From: Coprobacillus sp.
GTDB lineage: Bacteria; Bacillota_I; Bacilli_A; RFN20; CAG-826
Length of the DNA: 64,000 nucleotides
Assembly: GCA_021203905.1 (NCBI GenBank)
Contig: JAJQAG010000003.1
Location: 1-64,000, forward strand
Direction of reading: 5' to 3'
The first letter of the stretch is position 1, and each line of letters begins with the position of its first letter. This document shows, in pieces, positions 1-10,998 of the stretch. The position numbers were made by a program, and so were the translations under genes. A model generated the notes under the pieces. It did not search any database. It was not told where the DNA came from and was given only the letters and a program-made list of their open reading frames with translations.

Positions 1-490
<490 letters not shown>

Positions 491-756
491 TTCATAAAAT
501 TATAAGTAAATTGGTAAGTAATAAAAAAATTGCTTAGTAGATCGCAAAATAGGTATGAAATCTATTTAGCGACAATATAACAGAAAGAACAATGTTATAT
601 AATATCCAGTTTTCAAAGAACAGGTCTAGAGATAGGCCTCTCGGCTCTCTCAAAGCTAAACAGATGAGAATAAGCTCACGCACGAACTAATAAGTTTAGG
701 TTATTAATTATTTTTGTACTCATCAGCTACTCGAAGTAGCCGACGTCTTTCTCCAT
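491..756 (-). other. 16S-23S internal transcribed spacer, no tRNA
   Basis: The spacer is about 266 nt. I looked for tRNA-Ile and tRNA-Ala on both strands and found no T-arm or acceptor pattern. It contains the element TCTTTGAAAACT (minus strand, 608-619), which also occurs in the leader upstream of 16S (2378-2389). Bacillus-type rrn operons carry this element before 16S and 23S in the regions that pair for RNase processing. The stretch next to 16S has short self-complementary segments (for example GGCTACTTCGAGTAGC). Confidence 0.8.
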
Positions 757-2281
<1,525 letters not shown>

Positions 2282-2468
2282 TTGTATTCTAGTTCATTAT
2301 TATCTGGTTAGTTAAATTAATTCCAATTCCAAAGAAAAGGAACGGAATTGACGTTTGCTTTGTTCGTACATCTGTTTAGTTTTCAAAGATCTCTTTGTAT
2401 GCCTATAGGTCATTACTCTATTACATATATATGTAATAAGACCAGTCTCTCGACCGCATACTTTAAAC
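2282..2468 (-). other. rrn leader upstream of 16S
   Basis: About 190 nt of transcribed leader lie between the promoter and mature 16S. It contains the TCTTTGAAAACTAAACAG element shared in part with the 16S-23S spacer, as expected for pre-rRNA processing or antitermination regions. I see no coding sequence; the 61-aa track ORF at 2312-2497 overlaps the promoter and is a shadow. Confidence 0.7.
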
Positions 2469-2497
2469 ATACTACTCTTATAAAGAGTTAGTGTCAA
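2469..2497 (-). promoter_or_regulatory. rrn promoter
   Basis: On the minus strand TTGACA (2492-2497) and TAGTAT (2469-2474) are separated by exactly 17 nt, with an A/T tract (AAAAAAAGT) directly upstream of the -35 that could serve as an UP element. It is the only strong sigma-A-type promoter I see before 16S. Confidence 0.8.
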
Positions 2498-2594
2498 ACT
2501 TTTTTTATCGAAAATTATGATTATTTTTACCGCTATAGATCCGCCATAACGATATAGTGAGTTAATTATATTAAATAATTAGAAGAAGAAAAAG

Positions 2595-2618
2595 AAAAAT
2601 CGTTAACAAACGACTTTT
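2595..2618 (-). terminator. Rho-independent terminator after the BI-1 gene
   Basis: Read on the minus strand, an AAAAGTCGTT / AACGATTTTT stem with a TGTT loop is followed by a long U-rich run (TTTTTCTTTTTCTTC). It lies about 33 nt past the stop of the 2651 gene and insulates the gapA operon from the rrn promoter. Confidence 0.7.
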
Positions 2619-2650
2619 CTCTTCTAAATATTACATATTTAAGATAATAA

Positions 2651-3454
2651 CTATCTTCTCATTCTGCCAAAGATTCTCACGAGGAAGTATAAGAGATAGA
2701 TAAAGATACAGATGAAATCTGTATAGAGACGAAAGGCACAGTAATACGCTTGATCATTAGAGATATCCTCATTAACGATTCTTCTAATCCTTGCGACATC
2801 ATAGAGGGTGATAAGCATCATCGCAATCACCATGACCCCCATAATAATCATATACATCGTATCAAAGAAGTCTGGCCAGATAAGACCAAAGAGAAGACCA
2901 AACATCATGATAATCATAGCCGCCATAGCAAGACCCATGCCTACCATGGCCGCTCCACTAAATCTTCCTTTAGTGCCGTAGGCAATTAAAGTCATAAGGC
3001 CAAAGACCACCGCGGTAATAGCAAAGGTAATCCCTAAGACTTCCCAATCAATATAAAGGGTAAAGGAAGACATCATGACTCCCATCACCACGGCGTAGAG
3101 AATAGAGATAGTTAGTGATCTCGTGGCCCCTCGACTACGACTTCTATTTCTCGTAAACATCAGAGAGATACAAAGAATTAATTGTAGGACACAAGCCACA
3201 ATCATAATCACTAAGATACCAGTGGAGGCTGCACTATAATTAGTCTCTAACCAGAGGTCGAAAAGATACCCAAGTAAGAGAGTAATTGCGGCAGTCCCAA
3301 GGATAAGTAAAAACATAATCCCGAAGACTTTGGTCATGTTGACCACGCCAGTATGACTTGTTCTCTGCTTATGATAGGGATGATCATCCACCACTTCTTG
3401 ACTATTAGTGTCTGCTAAAGAAGGGTCTTGGGTATATCTCGGACTTGTTGGCAT
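2651..3454 (-). CDS. Bax inhibitor-1 / YccA family membrane protein
   Basis: 267 aa, integral membrane protein. A hydrophilic N-terminal tail of about 45 residues is followed by roughly seven hydrophobic segments. The C-terminal part (YDVARIRRIV ... FRLYTDFICIFIYLLYFLVRI) matches the family pattern of a D-x-x-x-I loop followed by an L-Y-x-D-F-I segment before the last helix. BI-1/YccA proteins are implicated in ion (calcium) leak or in modulating FtsH; which applies here is unknown. The start has a good SD (AGAGGT) overlapping the tpiA stop, 12 nt upstream, so it is the last gene of the gapA-pgk-tpiA operon. Its association with glycolysis genes is unexplained. Family call is confident, function is not. 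Confidence 0.8.
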   Translation of the reverse strand: MPTSPRYTQDPSLADTNSQEVVDDHPYHKQRTSHTGVVNMTKVFGIMFLLILGTAAITLLLGYLFDLWLETNYSAASTGILVIMIVACVLQLILCISLMFTRNRSRSRGATRSLTISILYAVVMGVMMSSFTLYIDWEVLGITFAITAVVFGLMTLIAYGTKGRFSGAAMVGMGLAMAAMIIMMFGLLFGLIWPDFFDTMYMIIMGVMVIAMMLITLYDVARIRRIVNEDISNDQAYYCAFRLYTDFICIFIYLLYFLVRIFGRMRR

Positions 3455-3466
3455 ATTTACCTCTAA

Positions 3467-4222
3467 TTAAATAATGTTATCAAGCAAGGCTTGGTAGGAA
3501 TCAATTTTAAGAGATGCTCCTCCGACAAGCGCTCCATCGACATCAGGGAGAGTGAGATAATCTCTGATGTTCTCTGGTTTCACACTGCCACCATAGAGGA
3601 CTCTAATCTCTTCACTGGCATCGCCAAAGAGTTCATGTAAGATGCCACGAATATAACAGCAGACATCTTGCGCAATTTCTGTGGAAGCATTCTTTCCTGT
3701 CCCAATGGACCACACTGGTTCATAGGCAATGACAAGATTCTTCACCTCACTAGCGGTTAAGTCTTTTAAGCCATCCACTACTTGACGACGAACGACCTCT
3801 TTTGTAATTCCACTTTCAAACTGCTCTAAGGTTTCCCCTACACAATAGAGGGGAACCATATGATGAGCGATAAGAGCTTTAATCTTAAGATTACAAGCTT
3901 GATCAGTTTCATTGAAGTAAGTTCTTCTCTCACTGTGACCAATGATGCACCAATTCACCCCTAACTCTTCTAGCATCTCAATCGAGATTTCACCAGTAAA
4001 AGCCCCATGGGGTTCATAGTGGCAGTTTTGGGCCGCCACAAGCATATCTTTAGGAGCACTCCTTACAACTTCATCTAAACAGAGATAAGTAGGGGCCACA
4101 CCAATATCGATATTGTGCTCGGTGGCTTTCTTAATTGTGGGACCAATAGTGGAGGTAAACTCATTCGCTTCACTGATGAGTTTATTCATCTTCCAGTTTC
4201 CCATTAAGAGTTTTCTTCTCAT
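3467..4222 (-). CDS. tpiA: Triosephosphate isomerase
   Basis: 251 aa, the usual family length. It interconverts dihydroxyacetone phosphate and glyceraldehyde-3-phosphate in the cytosol. Motifs: N-terminal GNWKMNK (substrate lysine), HSERR (catalytic His region), YEPVWSIGTG (catalytic Glu and flexible loop) and YGGSVKPEN (phosphate binding). I start it at MRRKLLMGNWKMN (4222) rather than the track's 4267, because TpiA proteins begin a few residues before GNWKMN and the track start would overlap pgk by 44 nt. The pgk stop ends one base earlier and there is no clear SD, so translation is probably coupled to pgk. Confidence 0.97.
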   Translation of the reverse strand: MRRKLLMGNWKMNKLISEANEFTSTIGPTIKKATEHNIDIGVAPTYLCLDEVVRSAPKDMLVAAQNCHYEPHGAFTGEISIEMLEELGVNWCIIGHSERRTYFNETDQACNLKIKALIAHHMVPLYCVGETLEQFESGITKEVVRRQVVDGLKDLTASEVKNLVIAYEPVWSIGTGKNASTEIAQDVCCYIRGILHELFGDASEEIRVLYGGSVKPENIRDYLTLPDVDGALVGGASLKIDSYQALLDNII

Positions 4223-4223
4223 G

Positions 4224-5438
4224 TTAACGAATGATGTCGATTCCGGGGAGATGACCATCATTTTCAATCATCTCTAAGGAAGCACCACCTCCTGTAGATA
4301 CATGAGAGAAGGAATCTGCATAACCAAATTCTTTAATCGCTGCAGCGCTATCACCACCACCACAGACTGTAAAGGAATTAGGAATGGCCTTAACTGCTTC
4401 ACACACCGCTTTAGTGCCCGCTTGGAAAGCCTCTTGTTCAAAGACACCAAGAGGTCCATTCCAGAAGACCATCTTCGCTTTCTTAATCTCTTTCGCATAT
4501 TTCTTCATGGTCTTAGGACCAACATCTAGGCCTTGGAATCCCTCAGGGATCTTTTTGGACTTACAGACTTTCTTTTCTGTCCAATCTTCAAAACCATTAG
4601 CAACGACAGAGTCTACAGGGAGAAGGATTCTTCCCTTGGCACTTTCATAGCAGTTTCTGGCATATTCAAGTTGATCATCCTCAACAGGGGAGTTACCTGT
4701 TTGTCCACCTAAGGCTTTGACAAAGGTATACGCCATAGCGCCACCAATAAGGATCTTGTCACACTTCTTAAGAAGAGAATCGATGACTTTAATCTTATCA
4801 GAGACTTTAAAGCCTCCAAGGATAGCGACATAGGGGCGATCACTCTCAGCGACATCCACACATCTTGTTAAAGCGGAGACTTCTTTCTCCACAAGATAAC
4901 CCACAGCGACTTGCTTACCAGCTTCTTTAAGGATAGAAGGAACACCATAGGTAGATGCATGGGCTCTATGAGCGCTTCCAAAGGCATCCATGACATAGGC
5001 ATCCCCTAAGCTCGCCCAGATAGAAGCAATCTCAGGATCGTTCTTCTCTTCACCTTTTTCATAACGAGTGTTTTGAACGAGTAAGACATCACCCATCTTA
5101 AGAGCGGCCACCGCGTTGGTTAATTCCTCACCTCTAGTCACAGGGCAGAAGGCGACTTCTTTCCCAAGGAGTTCTCCTAAACGCACTGCGACAGGAGCAA
5201 GGTCGTTTTTCTTCTTTGCCGCTTCAATCTCTTCTTCACTTAACTTATAGGAAACCTTTCCTAAGTGAGAGAAGAGAATCACTTTGGCATTCTTGGAAAT
5301 AAGTTTTTGGATGGTGGGCAAAGCCGCGACAATACGATTGTCATCTCTAATGACTCCTTCTTTAATAGGGACATTAAAGTCCACTCGGACAAGAACTTTT
5401 CTTCCACGGATGTTCTTTAAATCATCAACTGTTAACAT
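4224..5438 (-). CDS. pgk: Phosphoglycerate kinase
   Basis: 404 aa, a normal bacterial length. It transfers the acyl phosphate of 1,3-bisphosphoglycerate to ADP, the first ATP-forming step of glycolysis. Motifs: RVDFNVP near residue 20, SHLGK, FGSAHRAHAS, GGFKVSDKI, and the nucleotide-binding WNGPLGVFE and CGGGDSAAAI toward the C-terminus, with STGGGASLE at the end. SD AAAGGAGA lies close before ATG. It follows gapA after a terminator-like hairpin and is almost fused to tpiA, as in many Firmicutes glycolytic operons. Confidence 0.98.
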   Translation of the reverse strand: MLTVDDLKNIRGRKVLVRVDFNVPIKEGVIRDDNRIVAALPTIQKLISKNAKVILFSHLGKVSYKLSEEEIEAAKKKNDLAPVAVRLGELLGKEVAFCPVTRGEELTNAVAALKMGDVLLVQNTRYEKGEEKNDPEIASIWASLGDAYVMDAFGSAHRAHASTYGVPSILKEAGKQVAVGYLVEKEVSALTRCVDVAESDRPYVAILGGFKVSDKIKVIDSLLKKCDKILIGGAMAYTFVKALGGQTGNSPVEDDQLEYARNCYESAKGRILLPVDSVVANGFEDWTEKKVCKSKKIPEGFQGLDVGPKTMKKYAKEIKKAKMVFWNGPLGVFEQEAFQAGTKAVCEAVKAIPNSFTVCGGGDSAAAIKEFGYADSFSHVSTGGGASLEMIENDGHLPGIDIIR

Positions 5439-5472
5439 AATGTAATCTCCTTTGTTATTTATAGAATAAATA

Positions 5473-5502
5473 AAGTGCCCCCATGCTTAGATGGAGGCAC
5501 TT
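5473..5502 (-). terminator. Hairpin between gapA and pgk (terminator or attenuator)
   Basis: Minus strand AAGTGCCTCCAT-CTAAGC-ATGGGGGCACTT is a 12-bp stem followed by TATTTATTC. The weak U-run suggests partial termination or mRNA stabilisation, so gapA could be expressed more than pgk-tpiA. Confidence 0.7.
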
Positions 5503-5520
5503 AATCCACTTAATGAATAA

Positions 5521-6558
5521 TTAGTCACAACCTAAGACATGGGCCATTACTTTGGCAAGTCTTACGAATTGACATGTATATGAATACTCATTGTCGTACC
5601 AAGAGACAACTTTGACATGTTGCACTCCATCAGGATCAGTGAAGACCATGGTTTGTGTGGCATCAAAGATGCTACCCGCGGTACTACCAAGAATATCAGA
5701 GGAAACAATCTCATCTTCAGTGTAATCAAGAACACCTTTGAGATATGTCTCACTGGCTTCCTTCATCGCCGCATTAATCTCTTCCGCACTGGCAGGATGC
5801 TTTAAGATAAGGGAGAGGTCAACAAGAGAACCATCAATCACAGGGACACGGATAGCGCCACCTTTTAAGACTCCCTTGAGTTCTGGAATAACTAAGTTAA
5901 TCGCTTTGGCCGCACCAGTAGAGGTTGGAACAATATTCGCCGCGGCTGCTCTTCCTCTTCTCTTATTACCTTTGGCAAGGTCGAGAGTGGTTTGATCATT
6001 AGTGTAAGCGTGGACTGTGGTCATGAAGCCACCTTGAATGCCCCACTTCTCACATAAGACCTTACAAACAGGAGCAAGGCAGTTGGTGGTGCAGCTGGCA
6101 CCAGAAACAACTGTCATCTCTTTGGTTAACTCTTTATCGTTAACGCCAAAGACGAAGGTTGGAGTTTCACTATCACTTGGAGCGGAGATAATAACACCCT
6201 TTGCTCCATTATCAATGTGCACTTGGGCATCGGCTTTACCTTTGAAACGGCCAGTACACTCTAAGACAATATCCACTCCATAATCACCCCAGTTGAGGTT
6301 CTCTGGTTTGGGTTGTCCTAAGATAGGAATGTGACGACCATTAAATACTAATTCATTGTGCTCGGTATCCGCACTAATCTCATCACGATGCCATCCTCTA
6401 TGAGTGGTATCATACTTTAATAAATACGCAAGAGTATCAGCGTCCACGAGATCGTTAATGGCAACGACTTCGAAATCACCACACTCTTCGCAGCGACGGA
6501 ATGCTAAACGGCCGATACGACCAAATCCGTTAATCGCAATTTTGATTTTCTTTGACAT
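5521..6558 (-). CDS. gapA: Glyceraldehyde-3-phosphate dehydrogenase, type I
   Basis: 345 aa, NAD-dependent oxidative phosphorylation of glyceraldehyde-3-phosphate. Motifs: INGFGRIGRLAFR (Rossmann), the catalytic SGASCTTNCLAP, TVHAYTNDQ, and the C-terminal SWYDNEYSYTCQ. An Asp in the AINDLVD segment is the usual NAD selector. I start it at MSKKIKIAINGFG (6558), not the track's 6588, because AAGGAGG sits 8 nt before this ATG and family members begin here. It is first in the gapA-pgk-tpiA order but has no CggR regulator beside it; the preceding gene is a small XRE protein. Confidence 0.98.
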   Translation of the reverse strand: MSKKIKIAINGFGRIGRLAFRRCEECGDFEVVAINDLVDADTLAYLLKYDTTHRGWHRDEISADTEHNELVFNGRHIPILGQPKPENLNWGDYGVDIVLECTGRFKGKADAQVHIDNGAKGVIISAPSDSETPTFVFGVNDKELTKEMTVVSGASCTTNCLAPVCKVLCEKWGIQGGFMTTVHAYTNDQTTLDLAKGNKRRGRAAAANIVPTSTGAAKAINLVIPELKGVLKGGAIRVPVIDGSLVDLSLILKHPASAEEINAAMKEASETYLKGVLDYTEDEIVSSDILGSTAGSIFDATQTMVFTDPDGVQHVKVVSWYDNEYSYTCQFVRLAKVMAHVLGCD

Positions 6559-6608
6559 ACTAGATGCCTCCTTATGTAATAACTGCATTTATTATGATAA
6601 AACAAAAA

Positions 6609-6631
6609 GCCTTTTCTTTAAAGAAAAAAGC
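6609..6631 (-). terminator. Terminator after the XRE gene
   Basis: Minus strand GCTTTTTTCTTTAAAGAAAAGGC forms an imperfect stem followed by TTTTTGTTTT. It lies between the whiA-XRE unit and gapA. Confidence 0.6.
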
Positions 6632-6654
6632 AAAAATAAATCAATTAAGTTCTC

Positions 6655-6891
6655 TTAAAGGGAGATATCTATTCCAGAGAGCAAGTTAGAGAGGGTGATA
6701 TTCAGGGCGTTACTAATCTTAAATAACACTTCAATCGTGGGATTTCTCTTCCCTCTCTCTAAGTCAGAAATGTAGTTACGATTGACATCCGCTTCAAGGG
6801 AGAGATCAAGAATAGACATATTTCTCTCTCTTCTTAAATAACGAATACGCATTCCTAAAGAGTGGAGTAATTCTGGATTAGTCACCGCCAT
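6655..6891 (-). CDS. Small XRE-family DNA-binding protein
   Basis: 78 aa, essentially one HTH_3 domain: LGMRIRYLRRERNMS, then SLEADVNRNYISDLERGKRNPTIEVLFKISNAL, the classic Cro/C1-type fold with the recognition helix around NRNYISDLERG. It has no extra sensing domain. It overlaps the end of whiA by 14 nt, so the two are translated together. In Bacillus, yvcJ and yvcK lie before whiA and crh after it; here the slot after whiA holds this regulator. Target genes are unknown; the gapA operon just downstream is a candidate by position only. Confidence 0.85.
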   Translation of the reverse strand: MAVTNPELLHSLGMRIRYLRRERNMSILDLSLEADVNRNYISDLERGKRNPTIEVLFKISNALNITLSNLLSGIDISL

Positions 6892-7852
6892 GAATGGTTA
6901 TCCTTTCATAAAGAGAATCAAGATACTTAAAGAGATTATAGATAGTACTTCTTGAGACTGACTTATCAAGCTCTTCTCCGAGCAATGTTGCGAGTTCACT
7001 CATTGAAGCGGACTCGTGTTCAAGGCGGAGTTTACAAAGCATTTTTGCTCTTTCATTACTAATATTTTCTATCCCTAAATACTGATCAATAACTTGGATT
7101 TTTTTAATCTGATTTTGACCCGATTCCACAGTGCGTTTCATGTTGGCGACATCAAAGTTTGTGAGCCTGTTTGCGGAGTTAACAACATCTCTATCTACGC
7201 GAATATTTTCAAACTCTAAACAAGAAGAAACCGCTCCAATAACGATTAAAAAGTTGGAGATTTGCTCGGATTTTTTAAAATATATCACGAATTTGTTTCT
7301 TCTGGTTATCACTTTTGCTTCAAGGGGAGCACCCTTAAATCTCTGGAGTAATTTTAAGAACCATTTAGCGAAGTTTTCATCGTTCACCACTATCTCTAAG
7401 TGGTAGTTAGATGTCGTTGGAGAATTGATAGAACCAGAGGCTAAAAAAGAGCCTGCGAGAAAGCCACAAATGGTGTCATCATTATAGGCAATATTCTTAG
7501 AGATTTTCTCTTCAAGTGGATCAAGGTCGAGATCACTTAATATCTCTTCAACCTTGTCATTAACATATAAGAGATAGTCTGTCTGCATTTGTGAGAATCT
7601 CTTCTTCTTCTCATATAGCATATGACAATCCGCGCTAAAGACCTTGGAGATATTAAGATACATGAATCTCGCTATCTTCCCATTAGTGGTGGTTAATAAG
7701 ATTCTCTCTTTCCCTTCACTTAAAACTATCTTTCCATTGATGCGGATATACGCACTTAAAAGAGCTTTTAAACGAGCGAGAGAGGGATAGTCATTATCCA
7801 CTATCTCTTCTTTGACTTTCTGGGTAAAAGAATAAACTTCCGTGTTTGCCAT
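6878..7852 (-). CDS. whiA: WhiA, DUF199 family DNA-binding protein
   Basis: 324 aa. WhiA combines a LAGLIDADG-homing-endonuclease-like fold (here about residues 90-210, containing GFLAGSFLASGSI) with a C-terminal helix-turn-helix (about 230-315, ending LGEELDKSVSRSTIYNLFKYLDSL). It is conserved in Gram-positive bacteria and affects cell division and chromosome segregation in Bacillus. The start is decided by a TATAAT box 8 nt upstream and no SD, suggesting leaderless translation. trxB lies 26 nt upstream, so it may also be read from the lgt-trxB message. Confidence 0.93.
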   Translation of the reverse strand: MANTEVYSFTQKVKEEIVDNDYPSLARLKALLSAYIRINGKIVLSEGKERILLTTTNGKIARFMYLNISKVFSADCHMLYEKKKRFSQMQTDYLLYVNDKVEEILSDLDLDPLEEKISKNIAYNDDTICGFLAGSFLASGSINSPTTSNYHLEIVVNDENFAKWFLKLLQRFKGAPLEAKVITRRNKFVIYFKKSEQISNFLIVIGAVSSCLEFENIRVDRDVVNSANRLTNFDVANMKRTVESGQNQIKKIQVIDQYLGIENISNERAKMLCKLRLEHESASMSELATLLGEELDKSVSRSTIYNLFKYLDSLYERITIHGGD

Positions 7853-7860
7853 AATGATGT

Positions 7861-7866
7861 ATTATA
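7861..7866 (-). promoter_or_regulatory. -10 box close to the whiA start
   Basis: Minus strand TATAAT lies 8 nt before the whiA ATG; transcription would begin 1-2 nt before the start codon. A short inverted repeat ACACT-GATA-AGTGT ends at the box. I see no clear -35. Confidence 0.5.
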
Positions 7867-7878
7867 CACTTATCAGTG

Positions 7879-8790
7879 TTATTTATTAAGTCTTGAGGCG
7901 ATTGTTTGGGCGGCGATTTCTCCATCTTTATAGGCGATAAAGATTTGACGGGTTAGTCTTTCAGTGACATCCCCCACCGCAAAAAGATTTGGGCAAGATG
8001 TCTCTCTATTCTTATCAATAGGGATAGTTCCACCACTATTTAGCACTCCATCAATGTGGACAAATTGAGTGTTAGGAATCTGTCCCACAAGAGGGAAGAT
8101 ACCCGCGACTTGAAGTGTTTTTTCTTCTTTTGTCTCGACATTTTGAATAACGATTCCGCTAACTTCATCTTCCCCTAATATCTTTGTAGCGATATAGGGA
8201 GTAAGGATTTCTACATTACTTCTCTTACGAAGATCTTCCACTAAATGGATATCTCCTCTGAATTCATTTCTTCGATGAATGACATAGAGGTGACCAACAA
8301 TTGAAGAGAGGTGAATGGCTTCTTTTAAAGCGACATTTCCCCCACCGATAACAATGACATCTTGCCCTTTAAAGAAGTGACCATCACATAAAGAACAATA
8401 ACTAATTCCATGACCAAGGAGTTCTTGCTCTTTCTCTAAACCAATGAGGTTATTATGAGTACCACTAGCGATAATCACAGACCTAGATTGATATTCACTT
8501 ACGGAGGTTATCACACTAAAGATATCTCCTTCTTTAGTGAGAGAGATTACTTCTTCAAATTGAATATCAATACCTAAATCAATCGCTTGCTTATAGAATT
8601 CCATAGCGAGTTCTGGTCCAGAGATATGGTGATAACCTGGAAAGTTATTTACTTCGGGAGCGAGATTTACTTTTCCTCCGGGAGCGCTCTCTTCAAGAAT
8701 GACAAAAGATAAACCTGATTTCTTAAGGTTTATCGCTGCGTTTATTCCTCCTGGACCCGCGCCTATAACAACACAATCTAAAAGTTCCAT
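7879..8790 (-). CDS. trxB: Thioredoxin-disulfide reductase
   Basis: 303 aa flavoprotein, the short low-Mr type. Motifs in order: FAD-binding GAGPGGINAAI (10-20), redox-active CSLCDG (132-137), NADPH-binding GGGNVALKEAIHL, and the FAD site NLFAVGDVTER near the C-terminus. It uses NADPH to reduce thioredoxin. Related ferredoxin/flavodoxin-NADP reductases lack the CxxC, so TrxB is preferred. Its ATG shares one base with the stop of lgt-HAD (TAATG), so it is translationally coupled. Bacillus also places trxB downstream of lgt-ppaX. Confidence 0.94.
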   Translation of the reverse strand: MELLDCVVIGAGPGGINAAINLKKSGLSFVILEESAPGGKVNLAPEVNNFPGYHHISGPELAMEFYKQAIDLGIDIQFEEVISLTKEGDIFSVITSVSEYQSRSVIIASGTHNNLIGLEKEQELLGHGISYCSLCDGHFFKGQDVIVIGGGNVALKEAIHLSSIVGHLYVIHRRNEFRGDIHLVEDLRKRSNVEILTPYIATKILGEDEVSGIVIQNVETKEEKTLQVAGIFPLVGQIPNTQFVHIDGVLNSGGTIPIDKNRETSCPNLFAVGDVTERLTRQIFIAYKDGEIAAQTIASRLNK

Positions 8791-10988
8791 TAAATAATGT
8801 CCTTTAATTGATTAAAGTTAGAGATGGAATGTGGTTGCGCAAGGTTTTCATCTTTGTATTCTCTTGGACCCCAGTGACAATGACAGAAGTCCACACCCGC
8901 ATTGGTGGCGACTTTATAGTCCACTGGTGAATCACCAATATAGAGAACTCTTCTCTTATCACTGATTCCACTATCAGTCATAATCTTACTAATCCCTTCA
9001 CCTGAAGGTTTTCTCTCTTCTGTATCTTCATATCCCACAATAAAATCTATATCTTCTAAGATATTAACTTGCACTAAACACTTAATGGTTAAGTCGTGTC
9101 TCTTATTAGTGTACACTCCAATCTTGACCCCCTTCTTATGAAGGTATTCTAAGATTTCTTTGGTGTGGTCATAGGCGAGGACATCATCGTATTGAGTGGA
9201 TGAATATTCATAGAATTCTTGAGCGAGTTTCTCAGTATCATCTTGTGGGAACTCAAGTTTTAAGACATCCCTTAACTGCGGGCCACTGAAGGCATAGAGA
9301 TCACTATCTGTGGGTCTTATCCCATTCTTATGTAAGTCATAGAGATGGATATAAGAGTTACGAACCATCTCATCAGTATTGGCCAGAGTGCCATCAACAT
9401 CAAAGATACAGAGATCATATCTTGCCACACTCGTAATCACTTCTCGATCTTTATAGGAGAAGATGAAGTTCAAGATGGCGACAACATCGATAAAGAATAT
9501 CGAGATCCCGCTGATCAGGGAGATAATTCCAAAGGTATAAGTATTGGCTTCTAGGGATTCACTACCCCCACTAGTGGCCATCATCACACTACCCGCAACA
9601 ATAAGACCAACAGAGATAATAGAGAGCACTAAAGTGGTAATCCACGACTTCCTATAGGTATGGATAGTGTAGTTTTGTGTTCCCTTCTTTTCCCGATAAC
9701 AGATCCTAATAATATGATTACCCGCTATTAGTAAGAGACCCGCTCCCATAAAGCATAGAGACCAGATAAGAGACCAGTACAAGTTACTTCCCATATTAAA
9801 GTTACTATCTCTTAATGGTTCCATTATTGCTCTTATAAGCCCATACCAGACAAGATACATACAAGCTTGATCACCATTCTCTAGATACTTACGGAGAGTG
9901 CCACCAAAGAGTCTGGTAATAAGATAATAACCAACGACATTAACCACTCCTTCAATAAAGAAAAGTGGGACATACATCAAAGATGTATCTCTCATTGTTC
10001 GCATGTTATTGACAATGATCGTGGGTAACCAACCAAAAGCGGTGGCATCCACGGCGTTACCATAGACCTCAACATTAAAGAAGTTACCCCATCTTCCAAA
10101 GACCTGAGCCACAAGGATTGTGGGAATAATAATATCAAAGAGTTGTAAGACATTAAATTTCTTGTGGTTTCTCCACCAACACCAGAGACCCCCACAGATA
10201 ATACCTAAAATCACCCCTCCGAGAACTGTGAGACCACCATTCCAAATCTGCACGATCTCTCCTGGGTGAACGCTATAATAGTCCCACTCTCCAAAGACAT
10301 AGAAGAGTCGTGCGCCAATAATACCCATGACAAGACCCACAATAAAGGTTCCATCAATTCTGCCATGACTACCAAATTGCTTATAGATCCTATGGTCACA
10401 GATAAGATAGACCATAATCGCTCCGATAAGGATAAAGATTGCGTAGAAGGCAATTCCACTTTCACCACTATTGGCGCGATAGAAGCCACTAGAGAAGGAA
10501 ATACCAGAGATAAGAGGATAAGCCATGTATGGAGCGTATCCTTCAAGGGTGACAAAGGTAAAGATGAGGATACACACTACACTAATAATAAGAGTGCGAT
10601 ATAACCACTTCTCTAATTTAGGGGGTTTAAAACGTCCATAGTAATAGAGAATAAAAGCACCAAAAAAGACAAATATAGACGCACTTAAGAAGAGGCTTCC
10701 CCCTATAGCGGCGACATAACTATACCAGGCAATATTACTCCAATCTCTCTCGATAATGATGTATCTCTCACCAACGGGATCAAGAGTCTTACAATAAGAG
10801 AAGATAAGGATAGACATCACCACAGCACAGACTGTCCCAATGATAGAGATAATAATGCTATTTTTTATTGGAGTGCGGTAATCCGCTTTATTTTCTTTAT
10901 TCGCTTTACACCAACGACCAAGATAAACCATGAGTCCGATTAAGAGACCCAAAGCAATGACAAGTAAGATAATAATAACCGCTAACAT
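8790..10988 (-). CDS. lgt: Fusion: Lgt prolipoprotein diacylglyceryl transferase + PpaX-like HAD phosphatase
   Basis: 732 aa. Residues 1-150 are an extra region with about four membrane segments. Residues ~155-430 are Lgt: signature GRWGNFFNVEVYG (298-310), NGGLTVLGG, and YGLIRAIMEPLRD. Lgt transfers diacylglycerol from phosphatidylglycerol to the lipobox Cys of prolipoproteins. Residues ~445-515 add two membrane segments, and 524-732 are a cytosolic HAD phosphatase: FDVDGTLANT (Asp530/Asp532), TNK, KPSGEG, GDSPVD. In Bacillus, lgt and ppaX (a pyrophosphatase linked to HPr-Ser-P) are adjacent separate genes, so this looks like fusion of neighbours. The position before the second GG of NGGLTVLGG, often His, Tyr or Trp, is Leu here. 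Many lipoproteins in this window need this activity. Confidence 0.92.
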   Translation of the reverse strand: MLAVIIILLVIALGLLIGLMVYLGRWCKANKENKADYRTPIKNSIIISIIGTVCAVVMSILIFSYCKTLDPVGERYIIIERDWSNIAWYSYVAAIGGSLFLSASIFVFFGAFILYYYGRFKPPKLEKWLYRTLIISVVCILIFTFVTLEGYAPYMAYPLISGISFSSGFYRANSGESGIAFYAIFILIGAIMVYLICDHRIYKQFGSHGRIDGTFIVGLVMGIIGARLFYVFGEWDYYSVHPGEIVQIWNGGLTVLGGVILGIICGGLWCWWRNHKKFNVLQLFDIIIPTILVAQVFGRWGNFFNVEVYGNAVDATAFGWLPTIIVNNMRTMRDTSLMYVPLFFIEGVVNVVGYYLITRLFGGTLRKYLENGDQACMYLVWYGLIRAIMEPLRDSNFNMGSNLYWSLIWSLCFMGAGLLLIAGNHIIRICYREKKGTQNYTIHTYRKSWITTLVLSIISVGLIVAGSVMMATSGGSESLEANTYTFGIISLISGISIFFIDVVAILNFIFSYKDREVITSVARYDLCIFDVDGTLANTDEMVRNSYIHLYDLHKNGIRPTDSDLYAFSGPQLRDVLKLEFPQDDTEKLAQEFYEYSSTQYDDVLAYDHTKEILEYLHKKGVKIGVYTNKRHDLTIKCLVQVNILEDIDFIVGYEDTEERKPSGEGISKIMTDSGISDKRRVLYIGDSPVDYKVATNAGVDFCHCHWGPREYKDENLAQPHSISNFNQLKDII

Positions 10989-10998
10989 AACGCAAATA

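Noticed and set aside
491-756. tRNA genes in the 16S-23S spacer
   Set aside because: No cloverleaf or T-arm sequence found on either strand.
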